Part shown: piece by piece, positions 1-7,804 of the stretch
How the letters are laid out: every line of letters starts with the position of its first letter
Position numbering within the stretch: the first letter of the stretch is position 1
DNA from: Streptomyces sp. IMTB 2501
GTDB taxonomy: Bacteria > Actinomycetota > Actinomycetes > Streptomycetales > Streptomycetaceae
Assembly: GCF_001953885.1 (NCBI RefSeq)
Contig: NZ_MQUS01000034.1
Coordinates: 1-64,000 of the forward strand
Reading direction: 5' to 3'
Length of the DNA stretch: 64,000 nucleotides
Translations under genes and position numbers: made by a program
The notes under the pieces: generated by a model
Database searches by the model: none
What the model saw: the letters and a program-made list of their open reading frames with translations, nothing else
What the model was told of the DNA's origin: nothing

Positions 1-68
1 GCCGCCGTCTCGACCGCGTCCAGGCTGGACGGTGAGCCGTCGACTCCCACCACGACCGGTTTCGCCAT
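1..68 (-). CDS. Universal stress protein, N-terminal fragment
   Basis: The reverse strand from 68 reads MAKPVVVGVDGSPSSLDAVE, the first beta-strand and the VGVDGS signature of the UspA family; the rest lies outside the window. The family consists of small cytoplasmic ATP-binding or regulatory proteins, abundant in Streptomyces redox and dormancy islands. Its position beside a ferritin-like gene and an electron-transfer operon fits a stress island, but that is inference. Only 22 residues are visible, so the domain count is unknown. Confidence 0.8.
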   Translation of the reverse strand, partial: MAKPVVVGVDGSPSSLDAVETA

Positions 69-375
69 GCCGCGCCTCCTCGCCAGGCCGGCTTTGCGGC
101 CGCCTGCCCGGCTTCGTCCATCCTCCGCCACTGTGCCGCGCAGCGCATCGGACCCGATGGCCTTCCCGGCACCTTCGAGACAGCGGTGCCGTACGCGTCC
201 GTGGACGTGCTCCCAGGCGCCGCCGTACCACCGCTGTCGCGGTGACTCACCCCGTTCCTGATCACGCTCGGTCATCACCCGGACAGCTCAGCAGACACGG
301 CATGGGTGCACCCGAACGGGTCCTATGAGGAAGGGGGCGCTGTCACTCAAGAGGCCCCCGGAGGAGGAGGAAGTC
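69..375. other. Intergenic region, about 300 bp, no gene seen
   Basis: This stretch separates the divergent stress-protein fragment and the ferritin-like gene, so it should hold both promoters. Open frames crossing it are Arg/Pro-rich and have no usable ribosome-binding site. The only clear element is the purine-rich GAGGAGGAGG at 361-370, the ribosome-binding site of the downstream gene. Confidence 0.6.
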
Positions 376-1338
376 GTGTTCCGCCACTCGATACGTGCGT
401 TCCTGGTGGGTCTGTGCGCGCTGACCGCGGCATCGCAGGCGGCCCCCCTGGCCCTCGCAGCCCCGGCCGGCCCCCACCCGCAGTTTCAAGCCGCCCGGGC
501 GCTTCGCGCGCAGACACTCACGGACCTCACCACCACCATGAAGGGCGAGGCGTTCGCCTACGCCTCCTACAGCCTCTTCGGCACTCAAGCCGACAGCACG
601 GCCCACGCTGCCGTCGGACGGCTCTTTGCGACCACGGCGCAGACCGAGCTGAACGAGCACCTGCACGAGGCGGCCACGCTGGCCGGTGTGGTCGGCACGA
701 ACGCGGCCAACCTGCGCCAGGCGATCAAGGGGGAGACGTACGAGCACCAGGTCATGTACCGCGGCTTCGCGACACTGGCCCGGCAGGACGGGGACACGAA
801 AGCCGCCGAACTGTTCACGGAGATCGCCGCGGACGAGGGCCGGCACCGCGATGCCTTCCGTTCGGCACTCGGCGTCGTGACGTCCGGCCATGGCGCCATC
901 CCGGCGCCGCCCAAGGCCAACACGGTCGCGGTACCCGCCGGGCCGGCGAAGGTGCGCGCCGCCCGCACAAAGACCAACCTGGACACCGCGATGCACGGCG
1001 AGGCCCTCGCCTACGCCAAGTACATGCTCTTCGCGGCGCAGGCGAAGCAGTCGGGGAACTCCGCACTGGCCCGCCTGTGGGAGGGGACGGCCGCCGTCGA
1101 GCTGCACGAGCACTTCGCCGGCGAGGCGGTCCTGGCCGGACGGGTGGGCACCACGCAGGAGAACCTGAACAAGGCCATCACCGGGGAGCGCTCGGAGGCG
1201 ACCACCGTCTACCCGGGGTTCGCCAAGCAGGCGACCGCCGTCGGTGACACCGCTGCCGCCGCCTTCTTCCGCAACACCGCCACGGACGAGGCCCGGCACG
1301 CCGCCGCCTTCCAGGCGGCGCTGAACCAGCTGCGCTGA
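376..1338 (+). CDS. Secreted tandem ferritin-like (rubrerythrin-type) diiron protein
   Basis: About 320 aa from GTG 376, preferred over ATG 325 because GAGGAGGAGG lies just upstream and translation then begins directly with a signal peptide (hydrophobic FLVGLCALTAASQAA, alanine-rich cleavage region near residue 30). The mature protein is two copies of a four-helix ferritin-like fold. Repeat 1 has KGEAFAY, ELNEHLHEA and DEGRHRDAF; repeat 2 has HGEALAY, ELHEHFAGEA and DEARHAAAF. These are ExxH-type diiron ligand patterns. Rubrerythrins usually reduce peroxide in the cytoplasm with a rubredoxin domain; here there is no rubredoxin Cys motif and the protein is exported. Likely role is iron or peroxide handling outside the membrane (inference). 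Confidence 0.75.
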   Translation: MFRHSIRAFLVGLCALTAASQAAPLALAAPAGPHPQFQAARALRAQTLTDLTTTMKGEAFAYASYSLFGTQADSTAHAAVGRLFATTAQTELNEHLHEAATLAGVVGTNAANLRQAIKGETYEHQVMYRGFATLARQDGDTKAAELFTEIAADEGRHRDAFRSALGVVTSGHGAIPAPPKANTVAVPAGPAKVRAARTKTNLDTAMHGEALAYAKYMLFAAQAKQSGNSALARLWEGTAAVELHEHFAGEAVLAGRVGTTQENLNKAITGERSEATTVYPGFAKQATAVGDTAAAAFFRNTATDEARHAAAFQAALNQLR

Positions 1339-1381
1339 GCGCCACCCCTGGCCTGCCCGTACGGGCAGACCCGCGAAAACG

Positions 1382-1416
1382 CCCGACCGGCCGGTGCCCT
1401 CGCCCGGCCGGTCGGG
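1382..1416 (+). terminator. Hairpin terminator after ferritin-like gene
   Basis: A perfect 13-bp stem (CCCGACCGGCCGG at 1382-1394 pairing with 1404-1416) with a 9-nt loop, about 45 bp after the stop codon. There is no U-tract, as is usual in Streptomyces. Confidence 0.65.
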
Positions 1417-1584
1417 GCCCCGCGTCGCCTGCTGCCTCGTGAGCGACCGTGTGCCTGCACGGCGAGGTGGTCCAAACAGCGCGGTCCAGGGACGAACGGC
1501 CCTGCCGTCGCATCCGGTGGGAGGAACAGGCTGGATGTGGCGTACGGACAGCTGATCTCACCGCCAGGGAGGCGGGTGCCAGGC

Positions 1585-2289
1585 ATGAGCGCCGAGGTCG
1601 CAGGCGTGGCCGAGGGGACACGGGTGCTGGTCGTGGAGGACGACCGCGGCATCGCGGAATCGCTGGTGCGCGGTCTGCGGCAGGCTGGCTATGCGGTGGA
1701 GGGCGTCGGGACCGGGCGGGCGGCGTTGTCGGCGCCCAGCCCCGATGTCGTGCTGCTCGATATGGGGCTGCCCGACATCGACGGCGTCGAGGTGTGCCGC
1801 AGGCTGCGGGCGCGGTCGGACGCCGCGATCATCGCGGTGACGGCGCGCGGCGAGGAGGCGGACCGGGTGGTGGCGCTGGACGAGGGCGCCGACGACTACC
1901 TCGTCAAGCCGTTCGGGCTGGCCGAACTGCTCGCGCGGATCCGGGCCGTACTGCGCCGTCGGCGTCCGACGGAACCAGAGATTCTTCGCCACGGCCCGCT
2001 GGCGCTCGACCTTCGCACCCGGCAGGTTTCGGTCGACGGCCGCGTGGTCGCGCTGACGCCGAAGGAGTTCGGCATCCTGGAGTGCCTGGCCGCCGACCCC
2101 GGCCGCGTGGTGAGCCGGCAGCAGATCCTGGATCGGGCGTGGGACGCCGACTGGTACGGACCGACCAAGGTGGTGGACGTGCACGTCGCGGCGCTGCGCC
2201 GCAAGCTCGGCGTGCCGGGGCTGATCGAGACGGTCTACGGGCACGGGTTCCGGCTCGGGGCGGTCCATGAGTCCCGGGAACGGCCGTGA
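1585..2289 (+). CDS. OmpR/PhoB-family response regulator
   Basis: About 234 aa from ATG 1585 (AGGGAGGCGGG upstream; an in-frame GTG at 1537 is less likely). The receiver domain carries acidic EDD at 18-20, the phosphoacceptor Asp near 59 in VVLLDMGLPD and the conserved Lys in DDYLVKPFG. The C-terminal winged helix (LTPKEFGILECLAADPG through ETVYGHGFRLG) binds DNA. It overlaps the sensor kinase gene by 4 nt, so the two are translated together. The next operon on the same strand is the electron-transfer module starting at 3767; control of that module is plausible but unproven. Confidence 0.93.
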   Translation: MSAEVAGVAEGTRVLVVEDDRGIAESLVRGLRQAGYAVEGVGTGRAALSAPSPDVVLLDMGLPDIDGVEVCRRLRARSDAAIIAVTARGEEADRVVALDEGADDYLVKPFGLAELLARIRAVLRRRRPTEPEILRHGPLALDLRTRQVSVDGRVVALTPKEFGILECLAADPGRVVSRQQILDRAWDADWYGPTKVVDVHVAALRRKLGVPGLIETVYGHGFRLGAVHESRERP

Positions 2290-3632
2290 CCCGCCGGATC
2301 ACCTGGACGCTCCTGGTCCTGACGTCGGTGCTGCTGGTGCTGGCGGTCGTACCGCTAGCGGTGTCGATGACGGCCCGCGAGCGTGTCGCCTTCCGCGACA
2401 GCCAGCGTGCCGCCACCCGGGTAATCGCCGCGGCGGCCGAGGAACACCTCTCCGACCACAAGCCGACCACCGTCATGCGCCAGGAGCTGGACGCCGCGGC
2501 CCGCGCAGGGGACTGCGCGGCCGTGTACGACGGCTCCGCACGCCTGGTGGCCGGTACGCCCTGTACGGCGGCCCAGGGCCAGGAGGCGGCGGAACTTGCG
2601 GAGAAGGTCCTGGCCGGACATGAACCGGAGCCGCCGGAGAACGAGGGCCGGCTCCTGACGGCGGAGCCGGCCGGTGAGGTCCGTGCACCCTCCGGCGCGG
2701 TCGTCCTGGCCCGCTCCGCGGCCCCGCTCGACGCTCGGATCGCCGCGATCTGGGGCTGGTCCGCCGCGATCGCCTCGGCAGGGCTGGCCGCTTCCGTGCT
2801 GCTGTCCCTCCGCCTCGCCCGCTGGGTCAGCCGTCCGCTGTCGAGACTGGACGTCAGCGCGCAGCGGCTGGGCGAGGGCGCGCTCGACGAGCGGGCCGAG
2901 GTCGGCGGTGGGCCTACGGAGGTACGCCGGCTCGCCGCCACCTTCAACACCATGGCGGCCCGCATGGAGGCCCTCGTGCATGGTCACCGGGCCGTGCTCG
3001 CCGATGTGTCCCACCAGTTGCGCACTCCGCTGGCGGCGCTGCGGCTGCGGCTCGATGTCCTGGCCGCCGGGGCGGAGGGCGACACCGCCGCCGAGCTGGC
3101 TTCCGCGCAGGAGGAGATCGCCCGGCTGTCCCGGCTGGTCGACGGGCTGCTCGCGGTCGCGCGTGCCGAGCAGGCGACGCCCCGGCCGGTCGCCGTCCGG
3201 GTCGACGAGGTGGTGGCCGAGCGGGTGGCGGCCTGGTCGCCGGTGGCCGAGGAACGCGGCGTGCGGCTGACCGCCTCGCACGGGCCTGCCCTGTCCGCCG
3301 CGCTCGGCTCGGGCCACCTGGAGCAGATCCTCGACAACCTGATCGCCAACGCCGTGGACGCCGTACCCGAGGGCGGGAACGTGACGCTCGACCACCGGGC
3401 GATTGCCGGACTGGCCCGCGTGCGCGTGCGGGACGACGGCCCTGGGATGAATGCCGAGACCAAGACGGTTGCCTTCCGCCGGTTCGGCAATCCGGAGGCC
3501 AGGGGCACCGGTCTGGGGCTCGCCATCGTCCACCGGCTGGTCGCCTCGAACGGCGGTATGGCACGGCTGGAGGACACCCCGGGCGGCGGGCTGACCGTCG
3601 TACTGGACCTGCCGCTGCGGCCGGAGGTCTGA
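2286..3632 (+). CDS. Sensor histidine kinase with HAMP domain
   Basis: 448 aa from GTG 2286, overlapping the regulator stop (GTGA). Transmembrane helix 1 spans about 5-27, an extracytoplasmic sensor of about 125 residues with Cys77 and Cys93 follows, then helix 2 at about 155-178, HAMP, the H-box SHQLRTPLAAL (His243), N-box NLIANAVDAV, and the glycine boxes DDGPGM and GTGLGLAIV. All catalytic elements are present. Two extracytoplasmic cysteines would suit redox sensing, which would match the neighbouring genes, but this is inference. The stimulus is unknown. Confidence 0.92.
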   Translation: MTRRITWTLLVLTSVLLVLAVVPLAVSMTARERVAFRDSQRAATRVIAAAAEEHLSDHKPTTVMRQELDAAARAGDCAAVYDGSARLVAGTPCTAAQGQEAAELAEKVLAGHEPEPPENEGRLLTAEPAGEVRAPSGAVVLARSAAPLDARIAAIWGWSAAIASAGLAASVLLSLRLARWVSRPLSRLDVSAQRLGEGALDERAEVGGGPTEVRRLAATFNTMAARMEALVHGHRAVLADVSHQLRTPLAALRLRLDVLAAGAEGDTAAELASAQEEIARLSRLVDGLLAVARAEQATPRPVAVRVDEVVAERVAAWSPVAEERGVRLTASHGPALSAALGSGHLEQILDNLIANAVDAVPEGGNVTLDHRAIAGLARVRVRDDGPGMNAETKTVAFRRFGNPEARGTGLGLAIVHRLVASNGGMARLEDTPGGGLTVVLDLPLRPEV

Positions 3633-3766
3633 CTCGGGCCGGCGACTCGGTGACCCGAGATCTTTACCAGTCCTGAAAGAGATGTGAGCGAGTTCCTGGA
3701 TGCCGCCGTCGCAGCCTGAAAGTGCACGCAGCCGATCCGGCCGCCGCATCACCAGGAGCCGCTGCC

Positions 3767-4132
3767 ATGGCACTTTCACCCGACGACTTCGACCAGACCC
3801 TCCCCCCGGCCGGTTCACCCGCCGCTCGCGATCGCGGACTGCGGCGGACTCGCCGTCTCACCCGATGGCTCGCCGTCACCGCCGTGGCCGCGACGGCCGC
3901 CCTCGGCGGCCTCTACACCCATCTGATTCCCGGTAGTTCGCCCTCCCCCGCGACGCCGCCCCCATCCGGACAGAGCCCACCGACGTCGTCCACCACGTCC
4001 AAGGGAGACGACGAGGAGGGCGCTCCGGACGACGGAAAGGCGGCGGCCGTCACCAAGCCCGCACCGCAGGCCCCGGCCCAGCCGCCCACCTCCACCCAGC
4101 AGAAGCCACACACAACCACGGGGGCGTCATGA
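3767..4132 (+). CDS. Small single-span membrane protein at the head of the apbE operon
   Basis: 121 aa from ATG 3767 (AGGAG at 3754-3758, 8 nt spacing; an in-frame ATG at 3722 lacks this). The N-terminal 35 residues are charged, one helix (WLAVTAVAATAALGGLYTHL) spans the membrane, and the rest is an exported Pro/Ser/Thr-rich tail ending TTTGAS. No domain is recognised. The gene overlaps apbE by 4 nt (ATGA), implying coupled synthesis. The terminal TGAS resembles the [S/T]GA[S/T] core of ApbE flavinylation sites but lacks the usual preceding Asp, so a role as a tethered flavin carrier is speculation. Confidence 0.7.
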   Translation: MALSPDDFDQTLPPAGSPAARDRGLRRTRRLTRWLAVTAVAATAALGGLYTHLIPGSSPSPATPPPSGQSPPTSSTTSKGDDEEGAPDDGKAAAVTKPAPQAPAQPPTSTQQKPHTTTGAS

Positions 4133-5094
4133 CCACGCACACCCCGAAGCCGACCCTCGCCAAGGTCAGCTTCCCGGCCCTCGGTACCACGGCCGTACTC
4201 CTCGTCACCGAGCCACGTGCCCTGCCCGCCGCGGAAGCAATCCTGCGCGCCGAACTGGCCGCCATAGACCGCACCTGCAGCCGCTTCCGCGCCGACTCCG
4301 AACTGACCCGGGTCAACCTCACCGCGGGCGCCACGACGACGGTCAGCGAAGGCTTCGCCGAAGCCCTCTACGTCGCACTGCGGGCCGCACAGCTCACCGA
4401 CGGCGCGGTGGACCCGACGGTCGGCCACGCGGTCGTCACACTCGGCTACGACCGCACCTTCGCCTCTCTGCACCCCGACGACGTCCGCCCCCTGCCACCA
4501 CCCCAGCCCGTCCCCGGATGGCGCAGGATCAGCTTCGACCCGGACACCCGAAGGCTGCGCCTGCCTCCGCACACGCACCTCGACCTGGGCGCGACCGCCA
4601 AGGCCCTCGCCGCCGACCGCTCCGCCCGCAACGCGACCGCGGCCGCGGGCTGCGGCGTCCTCGTCAGTCTCGGCGGCGATCTGGCGACGGCCGGACCGGC
4701 ACCCGAGGACGGCTGGCGGATCGCCCTGGCCGACGACCACGCCCGGCCCGCCACGGACCACGGCCCCGCCGTCGCAATCACCGGCTCCGCACTGGCGACC
4801 TCCGGCATCCGCGTGCGCACCTGGCGACGCGCAGGGCGCACCCTGCACCACATCGTCGACCCGGCCACCGGAGCACCCGCCGCCCCCGTCTGGCGCACCG
4901 TCACCGTGGCCGCGGCCACGTGCGTGGACGCCAACACCGCCAGTACGGCGGCGATCGTGCTGGGCGAACGGGCCGTCGACTGGCTGTGCGGCACCGCACT
5001 GCCCGCCCGGCTGGTCGACCTCGACGGCCACGTCGTGCGCCTCGGCGGCTGGCCGCCCGACTCCGACGCTCCCGCTTCAGGAGGCTCACGATGA
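4129..5094 (+). CDS. apbE: FAD:protein FMN transferase (ApbE family)
   Basis: 321 aa. ApbE enzymes transfer FMN from FAD onto a Ser/Thr of redox proteins. Family features seen are the N-terminal FPALGTTAVLLV strand, the helix IDRTCSRFRADSELTRVN, the FDPDTRRLRLPPHTHLDLGATAKALAADR segment (given in parts; core HLDLGATAKALAADR), the glycine-rich VSLGGDLATAGP, and the C-terminal HHIVDPATG and ATCVDANTASTAA blocks with conserved Asp and Thr. No signal peptide or lipobox is visible, unlike many bacterial ApbEs, so it probably acts on the cytoplasmic side or its partner is modified before export. It overlaps both neighbours by 4 nt. Confidence 0.9.
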   Translation: MTTHTPKPTLAKVSFPALGTTAVLLVTEPRALPAAEAILRAELAAIDRTCSRFRADSELTRVNLTAGATTTVSEGFAEALYVALRAAQLTDGAVDPTVGHAVVTLGYDRTFASLHPDDVRPLPPPQPVPGWRRISFDPDTRRLRLPPHTHLDLGATAKALAADRSARNATAAAGCGVLVSLGGDLATAGPAPEDGWRIALADDHARPATDHGPAVAITGSALATSGIRVRTWRRAGRTLHHIVDPATGAPAAPVWRTVTVAAATCVDANTASTAAIVLGERAVDWLCGTALPARLVDLDGHVVRLGGWPPDSDAPASGGSR

Positions 5095-5777
5095 CGACCC
5101 TGGCCCTCACGGGCAGCCCCCTGTGGTACGCCAGCCGCGCGAGCGGCACCCTCGCCCTGGTCCTGCTCACCGCCACCGTGGCCCTCGGCATCGCCTCCGG
5201 CGGGCGCGCCGCACCCCGCCGCATCGGCCGGTTCGAGATCGGCCTGCTGCACCGCAACCTGTCCCTGCTCACGCTGGCGTTCCTCACCATGCACGTGGTG
5301 ACGGCCGTACTCGACCCGTTTGTCCACCTCGGGTGGGCGGTGTCCGTGGTCCCGTTCGGGGCGTCGTACCGACCCCTCTGGCTCGGCCTGGGCACGGCCG
5401 CGTTCGACCTGCTGCTCGCGGTGCTCGTCACCAGCGCTCTGCGGCAGCGCCTCGGCGTGCGCCGCTGGAAGGCCGTGCACTGGCTGGCGTACGCGGCCTG
5501 GCCGCTCGCCCTCTTCCACGGCGTCGGCACCGGCACCGACACCCGGCTGCCCCTCCAACTGTGGCTCCACGCCGGATGCCTCGGCGTGGTGCTGGCAGCC
5601 GTGTGGTGGCGGCTGGCCAAGGCCGGGCCTGGTCACGTCGCCAGGCGCCTGCTGGCCGCCACGGCCGCGATCGCCGTACCGGTCGTACTCGGCGCGTTCC
5701 TCGCCACCGGCCCGTTGCAGCCGGGCTGGGCCCAGCGGGCGGCCACCACGACCATCGTGCCGGGAGGTGGACGGTGA
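5091..5777 (+). CDS. Ferric-reductase-like transmembrane heme protein
   Basis: 228 aa from ATG 5091, overlapping apbE by 4 nt. Six predicted membrane helices, with candidate heme ligands His54 and His68 in the second helix and His130, His143 and His160 in the fourth and fifth. This is the layout of the ferric-reductase-like/MsrQ membrane domain, without an attached FAD/NAD module. Such subunits move electrons across the membrane from a cytosolic flavoprotein. The next gene, NuoF-like, would supply NAD(P)H-derived electrons and the ferredoxin could link them. The exact acceptor is unknown. Confidence 0.85.
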   Translation: MTTLALTGSPLWYASRASGTLALVLLTATVALGIASGGRAAPRRIGRFEIGLLHRNLSLLTLAFLTMHVVTAVLDPFVHLGWAVSVVPFGASYRPLWLGLGTAAFDLLLAVLVTSALRQRLGVRRWKAVHWLAYAAWPLALFHGVGTGTDTRLPLQLWLHAGCLGVVLAAVWWRLAKAGPGHVARRLLAATAAIAVPVVLGAFLATGPLQPGWAQRAATTTIVPGGGR

Positions 5778-7108
5778 ACACCTCGGCCACGATGCCTCTC
5801 GCCTTCCGCCACCCCTCAGCAGCTCCCGGCGAAGTCCGGCTGCTGGCGGACTGGTACGCCACCGGGCGACCGGCCACCCTGAACGACCACCTGACGCGCT
5901 ACGGGCCGCCCCCTGTCGCTGCCGCGCTCGGCAGCCGTGGGTCACTGCCGCTGATGGAGGCCGTCGAGGCGGCCGGACTCACCGGGCGCGGCGGAGCGGG
6001 CTTCCCTACCGCCCGCAAGTTGCGCGCCGTGGCAGAACGCCGTGGTCGCGCCGTGGTCGTCGTCAATGCCATGGAGAGCGAACCGGCCAGCCGCAAGGAC
6101 CAGTTCCTCAGCGCCGTCACACCCCACCTCGTGCTCGACGGTGCCGTACTGGCCGCGGCCGCAGTCGGTGCGGACACCGTCCATGTGTGCCTGCCGCGCG
6201 ATCGCGCCACCCAGTACCGGCAATTGACCGCGGCGCTGGACGAGCGCCTGCGCGCCCGCCTCGACCCGGTCCGGCTGCGTCTGCACGCCCTTCCGCACAC
6301 CTACGTCTCCAGCGAGTCGACCTCCTTGGTGCGCTGGCTCAACGGGGGCCCGGCCCGGCCACAGGGCAGCCCGCCGCGCACCCACGAACGCGGCGTCGAC
6401 CGGCGCCCCACGCTCGTCAACAACGCCGAGACCCTCGCCCACCTCGCCCTCATCGCCCGCTACGGACCCGACTGGTACCGGCAGGTCGGCACCCCGGACG
6501 AGCCCGGCACCACACTCGTCACCGTATCCGGCGCCGTCGCCACCCCGGGTGTCCTGGAGGCAGCGCTCGGCACACCGATCACCGCGCTTCTCAACCGATC
6601 CGGAGGGCCCGCCGAACCCTTGCGGGCGGTCCTGCTCGGCGGCTTCGCCGGCACCTGGCTCCCGGCGGCACATCTGGACACGTCCCTCGCCCGGCGCGAC
6701 CTCGCCCCGCTGGGCGCCACACCCGGGGCCGGGGTCCTCATCGCGCTGCCCCGCGCGGCCTGCGGGCTGACCGAAACGGCCCGGATGCTCGCCTACCTGG
6801 CCGCCCACAGCGCCCGGCAGTGCGGCCCCTGCCGTCTCGGACTGCCCGCCGTGGCCGAGGACTTCAGCGCCCTGGCCGCCGGACGAGCCGGCCCCGGCCT
6901 GCTGTCCCGGTTGCGCCACCGCACCGGTCTGCTCCCCGACCGCGGCGCCTGCCGCCACCCGGACGGCGCCGCCCGCCTCGCCGCCTCCGCCCTGCGCGCC
7001 TTCACCGACGACGTCGACCACCACCTCACCCACGGCCCCTGCCCCGCCGCCCACCAGCCACCCCATATCCCCGTGCCACCTGCGACGTCCCCGGAGACAT
7101 GGCGATGA
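5774..7108 (+). CDS. NuoF-like NADH dehydrogenase FMN/Fe-S subunit
   Basis: 444 aa from GTG 5774 (GGGAGGTGG upstream, 4-nt overlap). The FMN/NADH site GRGGAGFPTARK lies at 71-82, followed by VVVNAMESEP and LVNNAETLAHL, all typical of complex I subunit F and formate dehydrogenase beta subunits. The C-terminal cluster domain has QCGPCRLG and a distal Cys393. The family spacing C-x2-C-x2-C-x39-C is kept, but the first position is Ala347, leaving Cys350, Cys353 and Cys393. A normal [4Fe-4S] N3 cluster therefore lacks one ligand. The ApbE, heme-protein and ferredoxin neighbours suggest an NAD(P)H-to-membrane electron route. Confidence 0.85.
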   Translation: MNTSATMPLAFRHPSAAPGEVRLLADWYATGRPATLNDHLTRYGPPPVAAALGSRGSLPLMEAVEAAGLTGRGGAGFPTARKLRAVAERRGRAVVVVNAMESEPASRKDQFLSAVTPHLVLDGAVLAAAAVGADTVHVCLPRDRATQYRQLTAALDERLRARLDPVRLRLHALPHTYVSSESTSLVRWLNGGPARPQGSPPRTHERGVDRRPTLVNNAETLAHLALIARYGPDWYRQVGTPDEPGTTLVTVSGAVATPGVLEAALGTPITALLNRSGGPAEPLRAVLLGGFAGTWLPAAHLDTSLARRDLAPLGATPGAGVLIALPRAACGLTETARMLAYLAAHSARQCGPCRLGLPAVAEDFSALAAGRAGPGLLSRLRHRTGLLPDRGACRHPDGAARLAASALRAFTDDVDHHLTHGPCPAAHQPPHIPVPPATSPETWR

Positions 7109-7317
7109 CCAACACCCGAAGTCTGCGCATCAACCGCATCACCTGCACCGGCCAGGGCCTGTGCGCCGAACTCCTGCCCGAACTGATCGACCTCGACGAA
7201 TGGGGCTACCCCGTCCTGAAAGACCGAGGGGTCCCCGACCAGCTGCGCACCCACGCCCGCCAAGCCGTCGCCGCCTGCCCTCGCCTTGCCCTCCACACCG
7301 ACCGGGGCCGGTCATGA
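7105..7317 (+). CDS. Small [3Fe-4S]-type ferredoxin
   Basis: 70 aa from ATG 7105, chosen because GGAG at 7093-7096 is well spaced and this start overlaps the upstream stop as ATGA. Cysteines are Cys14 and Cys20 (CTGQGLC) and Cys59 in ACP, the three-Cys arrangement of Streptomyces ferredoxins that hold a [3Fe-4S] cluster. Such proteins often serve P450s, but here the partners are the NuoF-like and heme membrane proteins. A truncated relative is found at 10713-10802. Confidence 0.87.
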   Translation: MTNTRSLRINRITCTGQGLCAELLPELIDLDEWGYPVLKDRGVPDQLRTHARQAVAACPRLALHTDRGRS

Positions 7318-7454
7318 CCAGCACGTACAGGCACCGTCCACTTGGCTCCGAGTCAGGGCCGGACGTCCCCTCGCGCCGGACCCCAGTAGGGCGCTGTGCT
7401 GGATGGGGACCGGCCCCACGATCGCCGCGTCGGACGGACCGAGGTATCTCATGA
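7314..7454 (+). CDS. Possible 46-aa ORF in the electron-transfer operon
   Basis: Short Arg/Pro-rich ORF with no recognised domain. The only evidence is position: it begins at an ATGA overlap with the ferredoxin stop and ends at an ATGA overlap with the next start, like every other junction in this operon. It has no membrane helix and one Cys. It may be a translational-coupling spacer rather than a functional protein. Confidence 0.35.
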   Translation: MTSTYRHRPLGSESGPDVPSRRTPVGRCAGWGPAPRSPRRTDRGIS

Positions 7455-7690
7455 CCCAGCGCACGTTCACAGCACAGCTGCGCCGCCTGACCGCGAGGGT
7501 CGTGTCGTCACGGCTCGAACCCGCTCTCCTGGCCGTCACCGCGGCGGCCCTGACAGCCGGCGGCATCGCCTGGCTCAGGGGGCCGGCAACCTCGCCGACC
7601 CCCTCGCCCCGTGAAGAACGGCATCAGAGGGGCTACCGACAAGCAAGCGGCCGTCCGGCCCGCCACCGTCAGAAATCGCGGCGTACATGA
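7451..7690 (+). CDS. Possible 79-aa single-span membrane protein
   Basis: From ATG 7451, with GAGG at 7441-7444 and a 4-nt overlap with the preceding ORF. One helix (LLAVTAAALTAGGIAWL, about residues 26-43) with a positively charged N-terminal half and a highly basic C-terminal tail. No family recognised. It closes the overlapping gene run. Confidence 0.45.
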   Translation: MTQRTFTAQLRRLTARVVSSRLEPALLAVTAAALTAGGIAWLRGPATSPTPSPREERHQRGYRQASGRPARHRQKSRRT

Positions 7691-7804
7691 CAAATTTCGG
7701 CCTTGTCGCGTCAGCCCCCGCCCGGGACGATGTGCCCGCACGCGGCACCGCCTGGACCACAGCGTTCGGTAACCAACTCCCCCCACGAGGGAAGGACGTC
7801 GGCC

